Source: Bacteroidales bacterium (GTDB lineage Bacteria; Bacteroidota; Bacteroidia; Bacteroidales; F082). Taken from it: 35,235 nt of DNA. Position 1 is the first letter of the stretch. Each line of letters begins with the position of its first letter. Shown here one piece after another: positions 24,338 to 31,217 of the stretch. The DNA lies in contig JANJXG010000061.1 in assembly GCA_024709145.1 (NCBI GenBank), positions 1-35,235 of the forward strand. The letters are read 5' to 3'. Under the pieces are notes generated by a model, which made no database searches, was not told the DNA's origin, and saw only the letters and a list, made by a program, of their open reading frames with translations. The translations under genes and the position numbers were made by a program.

Positions 24338-24815
24338 GCATTTTATGCCGGATTATGTCTTCCTTCATCCTGCTACTTATTCTCCACCTTTCCAATTTAC
24401 ATCTATTTGAGTATTTACGCAACGGATTGCGGAAAATCAACCACCCTAGAAATTATACCTTGTAAATCGTGTATTTCTGACGGCATTTGGCTTATTGAGT
24501 TTTTCAGAAGTCCTGGAATTACAGTCCTGATTTATTCTATTTCATATCCTATCTTATTGAATTACATGATCTTAATGCAGTAACGCCGACATTACTCATG
24601 TTTAAAAGCAATTATACATTTGATAGATTGATTCAATCGAAGTCATGAAAATGATTCAAAAAACTTGATTGGATGCTGGAAAAATCTTTCCGCTGCGATA
24701 CTTCTTACTCTATTTTTACCCGGTTATAAGGCTTTATAGAGCCATTATAATGACACTTTATCTCGGTTTGAAGTCATACTTCAAATCAATTTGAAAACGA
24801 AAAAACGATCTTTGC
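24338..24815. other. Gene-free interval of about 480 bases
   Basis: I find no coding region of recognisable protein character here on either strand. A plus-strand open frame from 24260 to 24583 runs out of the antisense of the glycosyltransferase gene and has no recognisable product. The last 90 bases, before fabH, hold several dyads: a near-palindrome at 24730-24743, CATTATAATG at 24743-24752, and the nested repeats at 24767-24794. No RNA gene was recognised. Confidence 0.6.
24767..24794. promoter_or_regulatory. Nested palindromes upstream of fabH
   Basis: TTTGAAGT (24767-24774) and ACTTCAAA (24778-24785) form an eight-base dyad around CAT. Part of the right arm, TCAAAT (24781-24786), pairs again with ATTTGA (24789-24794). 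The shared arm makes alternate pairings possible. It ends 21 bases before the ATG, a sensible place for a repressor operator of a fatty acid regulator, by analogy of position only. Confidence 0.4.
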
Positions 24816-25793
24816 ATGGCGGAAATAAATGTAATTATTAGTGGTACAGGCTCATACGTACCAGAAAAAGTAATTCCAAACACCTGGTTCGAGCATCTTG
24901 GCACTTCAGATGCCTGGATATACGAAAAACTTGGAATCAGGGAGAGAAGGGTTGTCACTAATGAAACTACGAGCGATCTGGCTGCCAAAGCTGCACAACA
25001 AGCCGTTGACAATGCTGGCTTAACGATGAACGACATTAATTTAATTCTGGTTGCAACAGCTACCCCTGACCGACCTGCACCTTCGTGTGCCTGTTTTGTT
25101 CAGGAAAAATTGAAAGCCTTTAATTCAGTGGCTTTTGATGTGGCAGCCGTTTGTTCCGGAGCCTTATTTACAATAGCAACGGGTGTGCAGTTTATCCGGA
25201 GTGGCATGTATAAAAATGTGCTCGTTATTGGAGCTGATACCTTTTCGAACATTACAGACTGGAACCGGCGCGATGCTGTTTTTTTCGGAGATGGCGCCGG
25301 CGCGGTTGTTTTATCTGCAACGAATGAAAAGAAAGGCTTTCTGGATTTCGTTCTTCATGCAGATGGACGAGGAAAAGAACATTTCACCATTCCTGCGGGT
25401 GGCTCTGAACGACCGGCTTCAGCCGAAAGTCTTGAGGACAACGGGCACACCTTCCGCATGAATGGGAAAGAGGTTTTTAACACTGCAGTAACCGTTGTGC
25501 CTGCATGTATCGAAGAAATTCTCTCGAAAAATAATGTTTCGGTGGAGGAAGTTGATTTTTTAATCCCTCATCAGCCAAGTATCCGCATTTTGCAGGAAAT
25601 TGCCAGAAAGATCAACATGCCTTTCGAGAAAGTTAAAACTAATATGGACCGTTATGCGAATACTTCCGGCGGGACTATTCCGATTTTGTTGGATGAAGTT
25701 CACAGACAAGGCACATTTAAACCAGGCAACTTATTGCTTTTTGCAGCCGTAGGTGACGGTTGGACTTGGGGATCAGCACTTTATAAATGGTAA
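24816..25793 (+). CDS. fabH: 3-oxoacyl-ACP synthase III (KAS III)
   Basis: A 325-residue KAS III with the full catalytic triad: Cys113 in AVCSGALF, His252 in PHQPSIRIL and Asn282 in ANTSGGTIP. ATATPDRPAPS, FGDGAGAVVL and the C-terminal DGWTWGSALYKW also match the family. It starts fatty acid synthesis by condensing an acyl-CoA with malonyl-ACP. The N terminus at 24816 gives the normal MAEINVIISGTGSYVPEK. The following FabI-like gene begins ten bases after its stop, so the pair is probably one operon. A second KAS III with a special starter unit (branched or odd-chain) is possible; the sequence does not settle this. Confidence 0.93.
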   Translation: MAEINVIISGTGSYVPEKVIPNTWFEHLGTSDAWIYEKLGIRERRVVTNETTSDLAAKAAQQAVDNAGLTMNDINLILVATATPDRPAPSCACFVQEKLKAFNSVAFDVAAVCSGALFTIATGVQFIRSGMYKNVLVIGADTFSNITDWNRRDAVFFGDGAGAVVLSATNEKKGFLDFVLHADGRGKEHFTIPAGGSERPASAESLEDNGHTFRMNGKEVFNTAVTVVPACIEEILSKNNVSVEEVDFLIPHQPSIRILQEIARKINMPFEKVKTNMDRYANTSGGTIPILLDEVHRQGTFKPGNLLLFAAVGDGWTWGSALYKW

Positions 25794-25803
25794 AAAATTA
25801 CAA

Positions 25804-26637
25804 ATGAAAAATCAGATTTTTAATGGAGAAACATACCTGATCACAGGTATAGCCGACACACAGTCGCTGGCGATGTATGTGGCACGAGAAATCGTTGCAC
25901 AAGGCGGAAAAGTGGTATGCACCGGACTTGGGGTAAGTCCTTTTCACCGGCAGCTTTCTGAAAAAGCAACAGCTTTTTTGCAGAAAAACTATCAGGATTT
26001 TCAGGAAGCTGTATCTGTCGGTTTGGGTGAGGTACCCACTGCAGTGCTGGATGCCAGTCTGGATGAAAGCATAGAGGCTTTTGCCCGATCGATGGCCGAT
26101 CAGGGCATTAAACTCCACGGATTTTTACATGCGATTGCCATGGACAAAACGATCAGGCAAAAAGAGGTGAAGCCCTTGCTTGACGTAAGTCCTGATGAAT
26201 TTTGCGACACAATGGGTGTTTCGGCTTACTCACTCATCAGAATAGCCCACTATCTGATGAAATACGATGTCCTGCAACCTGGGTCATCCATCTGTTCGCT
26301 TAGTTACATTGCAGCGGCTAAGGTAACTTTTCATCCTTACCGCAACATCAGCATTGCCAAAGCCGCCCTCGAGCGCATCACCATTGAACTTGCTGATGAG
26401 TTGGGCCGAAAAAATGGTACACGTGTCAACGCCATTCGATTCTCACCTTATATGGGAAGCAAGGCTGGTACAGCAACCCTGCGAGAAAGCGATCTGGAAA
26501 TTTCTGGTGAAGTAAGCCCACTTGGAAACGCAAGTCCGGAGGATCTAGCACATGAAGTGGTTCATCTTTTCAGACCTGGCAGCCGCATCACTGGCGAAAT
26601 ACGTCACGTTGACGGCGGGTATAATATCATGGGTTAA
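25804..26637 (+). CDS. fabI: Enoyl-ACP reductase (FabI)-like SDR
   Basis: A 277-residue SDR of the FabI kind. The N terminus has YLITGIADTQSLAMYVARE, the loose FabI form of the cofactor loop. SYIAAAK at 167-173 supplies the first active-site Tyr (168). Tyr179 and Lys186 are spaced as Y-x6-K (YRNISIAKAALE), diagnostic of FabI rather than the YxxxK of ordinary SDRs. GSRITGEIRHVDGGYNIMG closes it. It should reduce enoyl-ACP with NAD(P)H. Divergence in the SYLGAE region suggests a paralogue or special role. The ATG at 25804 replaces an in-frame codon at 25753 that lies inside fabH. A strong hairpin follows the stop. Confidence 0.85.
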   Translation: MKNQIFNGETYLITGIADTQSLAMYVAREIVAQGGKVVCTGLGVSPFHRQLSEKATAFLQKNYQDFQEAVSVGLGEVPTAVLDASLDESIEAFARSMADQGIKLHGFLHAIAMDKTIRQKEVKPLLDVSPDEFCDTMGVSAYSLIRIAHYLMKYDVLQPGSSICSLSYIAAAKVTFHPYRNISIAKAALERITIELADELGRKNGTRVNAIRFSPYMGSKAGTATLRESDLEISGEVSPLGNASPEDLAHEVVHLFRPGSRITGEIRHVDGGYNIMG

Positions 26638-26641
26638 AACG

Positions 26642-26671
26642 CAAGCAGGCCGGCTGATGCCGGCCTGCTTG
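26642..26671. terminator. Strong GC-rich hairpin between convergent fabI and epimerase genes
   Basis: CAAGCAGGCCGGC (26642-26654) pairs perfectly with GCCGGCCTGCTTG (26659-26671) around a TGAT loop, only five bases past the fabI stop. The T-tract is short (TTT), so it may work with partial U-tract or as an RNA end stabiliser in both directions. Confidence 0.7.
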
Positions 26672-26698
26672 TTTGAAGAATCTTTGTAACCAAAACTT

Positions 26699-27739
26699 TT
26701 ACAGCAAGGCTTTTTGTCGGTTATACACCCGTTCCATGCCTTCACGCAGCGAAATTTTCGGTTTCCAACCGAATAGATTGTTTACAACATCCATGTTTGC
26801 ATACCTGGAGTGAACTCCGACAGGCTTATCTATCAATGGTTTTACGGTTGGTTTATAACCGGCAATTTCACCAAAGAGATCAATCAGTTCGAGAAATGAA
26901 GTCAGTCTGCCTGAACCTATGTTGTAGGCCGACCCATCAGAAACATGGTCGAGAAGCATAAAGATGAAATCAAGAACATCGTCGATGTGGACAAAATCAC
27001 GGCCTTGTTTTCCTGTGCCCCAAACCTCGAATGGGTCTTCGCGGCGGGCTGCCCTAGCCGCAATAGCTGGTACAGGATAACTTTGTTCCTGATCTTCACC
27101 ATAGCCGGAAAAAGGTCTGATGCAGGCTACACGTACTCCATAATGTCGCGCTGCAATCTGTGCCAGAAACTCACCGGTCAGTTTAGACCAACCATAAGTC
27201 ATATCAGGTGTTCCTAGGTTTTTGTTGAAGTCGATGTCACCCTCGCTTAAAGCAATAGCGCCATCAGTAGTTTGCAGGCTTACAGGATAAGCTGCGCTGG
27301 AACTGGGATACAACACCCTTGCAGGTTTATGCTGAGTCACCCAATAGAAAAACTCTGCGTCAATGCTCAGGTCCAAAGCTACGATCATAGGGTCGCCTTC
27401 AATTTTCATTCGTCCACCTACGATCGCAGCAAAATGAAATACATCACTGAATTGATCAAAATCCAGTCCGTATCTTTCCTGAATATAACGGGGGTTCTGA
27501 CGCATGTAGAAAAGTAAGTTGCGAAAATCACCTTTCCAAAAAAACAACCTGCCGTCATCTCCAATCACTTCAACATCTTCCAACTGACGTGAACTAAAAT
27601 CGTCGAGCCATTCGGAAGGGTGACGGCCAATTGATAAATCATCGACCATAAATATTTTATCTTCAGTGGTTTGCAACAAACGTTTCACCATGTTGCGGCC
27701 AACAAAACCACAACCACCCGATACAAGATGAATCTTCAT
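26699..27739 (-). CDS. NAD-dependent nucleotide-sugar epimerase/dehydratase
   Basis: A 346-residue extended SDR: the Rossmann GGCGFVG at 8-14, DD at 33-34 for the adenosine ribose, FHFAAIVGG at 101-109, a Ser at 146-148 (YPSSSAAY), and the Tyr182/Lys186 pair in TYGWSKLTGE. Late features RPFSGYGEDQEQSYPVPA and GTGKQGRDFVHIDDV are typical of enzymes acting on NDP-sugars (GDP-mannose, UDP-glucose or related). The exact substrate is not determined. It is the last gene of a four-gene minus-strand run, seven bases after a polyprenyl-type glycosyltransferase, so it may supply that enzyme's donor. Confidence 0.9.
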   Translation of the reverse strand: MKIHLVSGGCGFVGRNMVKRLLQTTEDKIFMVDDLSIGRHPSEWLDDFSSRQLEDVEVIGDDGRLFFWKGDFRNLLFYMRQNPRYIQERYGLDFDQFSDVFHFAAIVGGRMKIEGDPMIVALDLSIDAEFFYWVTQHKPARVLYPSSSAAYPVSLQTTDGAIALSEGDIDFNKNLGTPDMTYGWSKLTGEFLAQIAARHYGVRVACIRPFSGYGEDQEQSYPVPAIAARAARREDPFEVWGTGKQGRDFVHIDDVLDFIFMLLDHVSDGSAYNIGSGRLTSFLELIDLFGEIAGYKPTVKPLIDKPVGVHSRYANMDVVNNLFGWKPKISLREGMERVYNRQKALL

Positions 27740-27746
27740 AAGGATT

Positions 27747-28691
27747 TTATTTGAGATTTATTTTTTCTTTGATTATATAACCGGGATCATTTTTTGTTTG
27801 GTTCTGGCTGATCAGTTCAGCAAGAAAGCCGGTCATAAACAACTGTGTTCCAAGGATCATAGCCAGAAGCCCAAAATAGAAAAGAGGCCGCTCGGTCATT
27901 TTATAAACTTCATGCACGAATTTTTCGTATGCCAGGTAACCTGCAATACCAAATCCGGTAAGGAACATCAATGAGCCAATACTGCCAAAAAAATGCATGG
28001 GCCTTTTTCCAAATTTCGAAGTAAAGGTTATGGACAACAGATCCAGGTATCCTTTAACCAACCGACTCATTCCGTATTTAGAGCTTCCGTATTTACGCTC
28101 GTAATGTTGCACTACCTTTTCACCAATATTTCCAAATCCTGCCCATTTGGCAATTACCGGGATATAGCGGTGCATCTCGCCATGAACCTCAATATTTTTT
28201 ACAAGCTCCAACTTGTAGGCTTTCAGACCGCAATTAAAATCATGCAGGTGAATGCCACTGATCATTCGGGTTGTTCTGTTGAAGATGCGGGAAGGCATGG
28301 TTTTGGAAATCGGATCGTGGCGGCGTTTTTTCCACCCTGATACCATGTCATAGTTTTGATTTTGAATCATTTCATACAATGCAGGGATTTCATCGGGGCT
28401 ATCTTGCAAATCAGCATCCATCGTGATAACGACTTTACCCGTACTGGCAGCGAATCCCATGTTTAAGGCAGCGGATTTACCATAATTGCGTCTGAATCTG
28501 ATAGCTTTGATTTCCGGATAATCTTCCGTCAAAGCTTGAATGACATCCCAGGAATGGTCTTTGGATCCATCGTCGATAAAAATAATTTCAAATTTTAAAC
28601 CTTCTTTCCGGCAAACCCTCACGATCCAACTGGACAGTTCAGGCAATGAGGCTTCCTCATTGAGTAATGGAATAACAATCGAAAGATTCAT
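27747..28691 (-). CDS. Family 2 glycosyltransferase (polyprenyl-phosphate sugar transferase type)
   Basis: A 314-residue GT2: IVIPLLNEE at 5-13, FIDDGSKDHS at 38-47, RNYGKSAALNMGF at 68-80, and MDADLQDSPDE at 91-101 with the DxD metal site. Two C-terminal hydrophobic helices lie at about 232-254 and 270-294. This arrangement fits the DPM1/GtrB/ArnC group that links a sugar to undecaprenyl phosphate. The ATG at 28691 is the first Met before the conserved start; the longer frame from 28784 begins inside the neighbouring DUF4199 gene and adds 31 residues of non-family sequence. It lies 11 bases after DUF4199 and seven before the epimerase. Confidence 0.9.
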   Translation of the reverse strand: MNLSIVIPLLNEEASLPELSSWIVRVCRKEGLKFEIIFIDDGSKDHSWDVIQALTEDYPEIKAIRFRRNYGKSAALNMGFAASTGKVVITMDADLQDSPDEIPALYEMIQNQNYDMVSGWKKRRHDPISKTMPSRIFNRTTRMISGIHLHDFNCGLKAYKLELVKNIEVHGEMHRYIPVIAKWAGFGNIGEKVVQHYERKYGSSKYGMSRLVKGYLDLLSITFTSKFGKRPMHFFGSIGSLMFLTGFGIAGYLAYEKFVHEVYKMTERPLFYFGLLAMILGTQLFMTGFLAELISQNQTKNDPGYIIKEKINLK

Positions 28692-28702
28692 GAAACTGCT
28701 TT

Positions 28703-29221
28703 TCAGGCCTGGATAGTGGTGTCTTTTTTGATGAAAATGGAAATGATGGCGCTCAAAACCACGGCAACAAGCGGTGACAACCAAGTACTTTTAACAAGGT
28801 TTTTCAAGGGATCAAGGTTTTCTTCAACTGATTCGATGATACCTTCAAGCGTTTCTTCAGGAACTTTACCTTCCATATTCGCAATCATACCATCCAATTG
28901 AGCTGCCATATATGATGGGTCGATCACTGCATTGAGCAGGTAATTGAACAGATTTTGCAAAATCATCGTGATAACAAGCATAACTGCACCGGCAAGCCAG
29001 GCTTGCAGGAAGGTAATTTTTCCTTCGAGATGTAAATCTCTGGTTTTGTTGATGGTAAAAACGGCCATGAAAATCATGATGCCAAAAGTAATTAATCCGT
29101 TCAGGATGGAAAAAACTGGACTGAAAAGATCCATGTTCGTTACATACAATACAACAACATAGGCGATGAGTGCCATGCCTGTAATCAGACCAAATTTCAC
29201 TGCTTGATTAAAAGGTACCAT
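28703..29221 (-). CDS. DUF4199 membrane protein (second copy)
   Basis: A 172-residue protein with four hydrophobic segments (about 8-27, 33-52, 74-98 and 145-165) and an amphipathic region between the last two. It matches DUF4199: a first half with GLITGMALIAYVVVLY, then TINKTRDLHLEGKITFLQAW and a loop, then a last helix VVLSAIISIFIKKD. Proteins of this family are common in Bacteroidota, often tandem and often beside glycosyltransferases; no function is known to me. It follows a relative at 29240 by 18 bases and the two may have arisen by duplication. GT2 follows. Confidence 0.85.
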   Translation of the reverse strand: MVPFNQAVKFGLITGMALIAYVVVLYVTNMDLFSPVFSILNGLITFGIMIFMAVFTINKTRDLHLEGKITFLQAWLAGAVMLVITMILQNLFNYLLNAVIDPSYMAAQLDGMIANMEGKVPEETLEGIIESVEENLDPLKNLVKSTWLSPLVAVVLSAIISIFIKKDTTIQA

Positions 29222-29239
29222 TGTTATGTAGATTTAAAA

Positions 29240-29770
29240 TTAAATGTCAGTAATGTCCCGAAGTCGACGTCGTGCAAAGATAGCAATAATAAAGGCGTAA
29301 AGCGGTAAAAGAACCAGTTGAGCAATAAAGTAGTATACTGATAAAGAGAATGGACTTAAAAGTTTGGTAATGAGTTGTTTTCTTTCTTTCATCATCTGAA
29401 AAGCAAGCCCTTGCCCGTTACTGATCAGCGAAGCCTGAAGCTGCGCTGCCCGTTGTTGTAAAGCAGGAACAAAAAGATAGGTATAAACATAATAAACCAT
29501 TACCGACATAACAAGGGCTGAAATAAATCCAGTAAGCAATGCCAGTCCGTATGCCTGATTGAAATACAAAACCCCCGAACCATATCTTTCCCTAAGCCTC
29601 CCGGCTGCATAAAACATTGGAATCAAAGGTAGCAGGTAGATAAGTATGTAGGTGATTGAAAATGAATCAAGCGAAAGATAAAAAAGAAAAAGCTGTGCTA
29701 AAAAAACAATCATGCCGGAAAAGATACCTGTCAGTATGCCAACGAGCCAGAAATGTTTTTTTGCATGCAT
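29240..29770 (-). CDS. DUF4199 membrane protein (first copy)
   Basis: A 176-residue protein with four hydrophobic segments and a YFNQAYGLALLTGFISALVMSVMVYYVYTYL region, where the FxQAxxxG pattern equals that of its downstream neighbour. It is the first gene of the four-gene run DUF4199-DUF4199-GT2-epimerase. The start is ATG 29770; an in-frame TTG at 29812 lies upstream of a TAnnTTTG element and would be outside the transcript. Gap spacings of 18, 11 and 7 bases in the run speak for one mRNA. Its role is unknown; flanking sugar genes suggest an envelope context. Confidence 0.82.
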   Translation of the reverse strand: MHAKKHFWLVGILTGIFSGMIVFLAQLFLFYLSLDSFSITYILIYLLPLIPMFYAAGRLRERYGSGVLYFNQAYGLALLTGFISALVMSVMVYYVYTYLFVPALQQRAAQLQASLISNGQGLAFQMMKERKQLITKLLSPFSLSVYYFIAQLVLLPLYAFIIAIFARRRLRDITDI

Positions 29771-29800
29771 AAAAAAGATAAATCCTTTGAAAGTCAACTG

Positions 29801-29808
29801 CAAACTTA
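29801..29808 (-). promoter_or_regulatory. -7 promoter element for the DUF4199-GT2-epimerase operon
   Basis: The minus strand reads TAAGTTTG, an exact TAnnTTTG match, 30 bases before the ATG at 29770. Confidence 0.5.
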
Positions 29809-29847
29809 CCAAATCATTTCATTACAGGCAAAAAAATACAGAAGTTC

Positions 29848-29877
29848 TTGTTGCAAGCGGTTTTTATTGTACTTTTG
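29848..29877 (+). promoter_or_regulatory. -33/-7 promoter of the SRP RNA gene
   Basis: TACTTTTG at 29870-29877 is an exact -7 element. A TTG at 29848-29850 is 19 bases before it, the normal -33 spacing. Transcription would then begin at about 29881-29884, just at the start of the RNA's closing stem. Confidence 0.7.
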
Positions 29878-29881
29878 CAGC

Positions 29882-29976
29882 GGGTAAGTCTTATACGACC
29901 AGCTCCTGTTGAATCCCCCAGGTTCGGAAGAAAGCAAGGGTAAATGGTTGAGCGGTGCGATGTAAGTAGCTTACCC
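29882..29976 (+). ncRNA. ffs: Small bacterial signal recognition particle RNA
   Basis: The 95-base RNA folds as a single long hairpin. GGGTAAG (29882-29888) pairs with CTTACCC (29970-29976), and further paired blocks lie inside (CTTATACG with CGATGTAAG, ACC with GGT, AGCTC with GAGC). The conserved tip, CAGGTTCGGAAGAAAGCAAGGG at about 29919-29940, has a GGAA tetraloop at 29926-29929 closed by TTC/GAA and the asymmetric internal-loop sequence bound by Ffh. A run of seven T follows at 29977-29983, acting with the closing stem as a terminator. It guides Ffh in targeting membrane and secreted proteins. Its length and simple shape fit the 4.5S type without an Alu domain. Confidence 0.93.
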
Positions 29977-29986
29977 TTTTTTTATG

Positions 29987-30949
29987 CTACTCTTTTGAAG
30001 GGACTTTCGAAAAGCTATAGTCTCTGAGTCTTATTTTTGAAAGCAGGTAGGCAAGGCCAATTCCGGTTATCATCTGCCAGATACCCCACCAGGCGGCCAT
30101 AAATGCCATGCCTCCATTCGCATCAAAAAGCTTTGGATTGAAAATCAGTACCAGGGCGAGGCCTGAGTTCTGAATACCTGTTTCAATTGAAATTGTGCGC
30201 CGGTCTGCCCTTGGAACCCGAAATATGGTCCCAACAAAATAACCGGTAAACAATGTCTGGGCATTTAACAGCATCACAACAAAACCAAGAGGCAGAATCA
30301 CTCCCGGAATGTACTTTGCATTGGCTGCCAATGCTCCGATGATAAAAGTCATGTACAAGGCGATCGAAATAATACGGATTTTACTATGATACTTTTTGGT
30401 GAATTCAGGGAACTTATGTCCAAACCACATTCCTGCAATCAATGGTACTCCCAAAAGAATGAAAACTGTTTGAGCCATTTGTAAAAAATCGATCTCGATC
30501 GGAATGTTTAGATGACGTGCTTTTTCAAAATACCTTACATACATGCCCCCCCAAAATGCGAAATTGATTGGCGTGACAAAAGTGGCCGTGAGGGTGGAAA
30601 TTGCAGTCAGACTGACTGACAGTGCAACATTGGCTTTGGCAAGTGCTGAAATGAAATTGGAAATATTCCCTCCCGGACAAGCCGCAATTAAAATCATACC
30701 CATAGCGATGGATGGCGGGGGATTCAAAATCATTACCAACATATAGGTGAGTGCTGGTAAAACAACAATTTGAGCGAAAACACCGAGTATGGCAGATTTT
30801 GGATACATAACAATGTTTTTAAAATGCTCGTACTTAATGTCAAGCGCTACGCCAAACATAATGATTGCCAGGGTTATATTCATATACAACAACCCGCCCT
30901 CACTAAAATTCAGTCGGACATTATCGATCTGTGATAGAATTTCGTACAT
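29987..30949 (-). CDS. Bile acid:sodium symporter (BASS) family transporter
   Basis: A 320-residue inner membrane protein with about ten helices. Typical BASS features are MFGVALDIKYEHF after helix 1, the Asn/Gly-rich CPGGNISNFISALAKANVALSVSLTAIST (the Na+ and substrate crossover region), and RTISIETGIQNSGLALVL in the second half with its conserved E-x-G-x-Q-N. Family members carry organic anions such as bile acids, pantothenate or pyruvate with Na+. Substrate not predictable from sequence. The gene is convergent with the SRP RNA, whose T-tract ends three bases from this gene's stop. Its promoter is unclear; TATATTGC just upstream is only a loose match. Confidence 0.9.
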   Translation of the reverse strand: MYEILSQIDNVRLNFSEGGLLYMNITLAIIMFGVALDIKYEHFKNIVMYPKSAILGVFAQIVVLPALTYMLVMILNPPPSIAMGMILIAACPGGNISNFISALAKANVALSVSLTAISTLTATFVTPINFAFWGGMYVRYFEKARHLNIPIEIDFLQMAQTVFILLGVPLIAGMWFGHKFPEFTKKYHSKIRIISIALYMTFIIGALAANAKYIPGVILPLGFVVMLLNAQTLFTGYFVGTIFRVPRADRRTISIETGIQNSGLALVLIFNPKLFDANGGMAFMAAWWGIWQMITGIGLAYLLSKIRLRDYSFSKVPSKE

Positions 30950-31192
30950 ATCAGAGGTTTTAGGGCGGCAATATACGATTTTTTTACTATGTCCGGTTTT
31001 TTAAACCAAGTATCCTTAATTTAGAAATCAACCCAAAATCGTTCTTGAATGAAATTTCAAACGATTGTGGGAGCTGGGCTATATAAAATTATAATAAATT
31101 GATTATCAAGTAGATGAAATTACAGATCTATCGCGTCCTTATCTTTAAACCCATTATAGACCTCAAAAGCCTGCCGTTTTTTTAGTATTTGC

Positions 31193-31200
31193 TAGATTTG
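31193..31200 (+). promoter_or_regulatory. -7 promoter element for lysC-lysA
   Basis: TAGATTTG, an exact TAnnTTTG match, is 17 bases before the lysC ATG. The 240 bases before it hold no gene and I saw no lysine riboswitch-like fold. Confidence 0.55.
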
Positions 31201-31217
31201 CAAAAAAAGTTCAGCCT

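Noticed and set aside
24260-24583. Plus-strand open frame of 107 codons in the gap before fabH
   Set aside because: It begins in antisense of the glycosyltransferase gene, has low-complexity hydrophobic stretches and no recognisable domain or promoter.
24807-24814. GATCTTTG as a -7 promoter element for fabH
   Set aside because: It ends one base before the fabH ATG, so transcription would begin at or after the start codon; it has a first-base mismatch as well.
30950-31217. Lysine riboswitch upstream of lysC
   Set aside because: I could not trace the long conserved L-box helices or an antiterminator pair; the region is AT-rich and plain apart from the -7 element.
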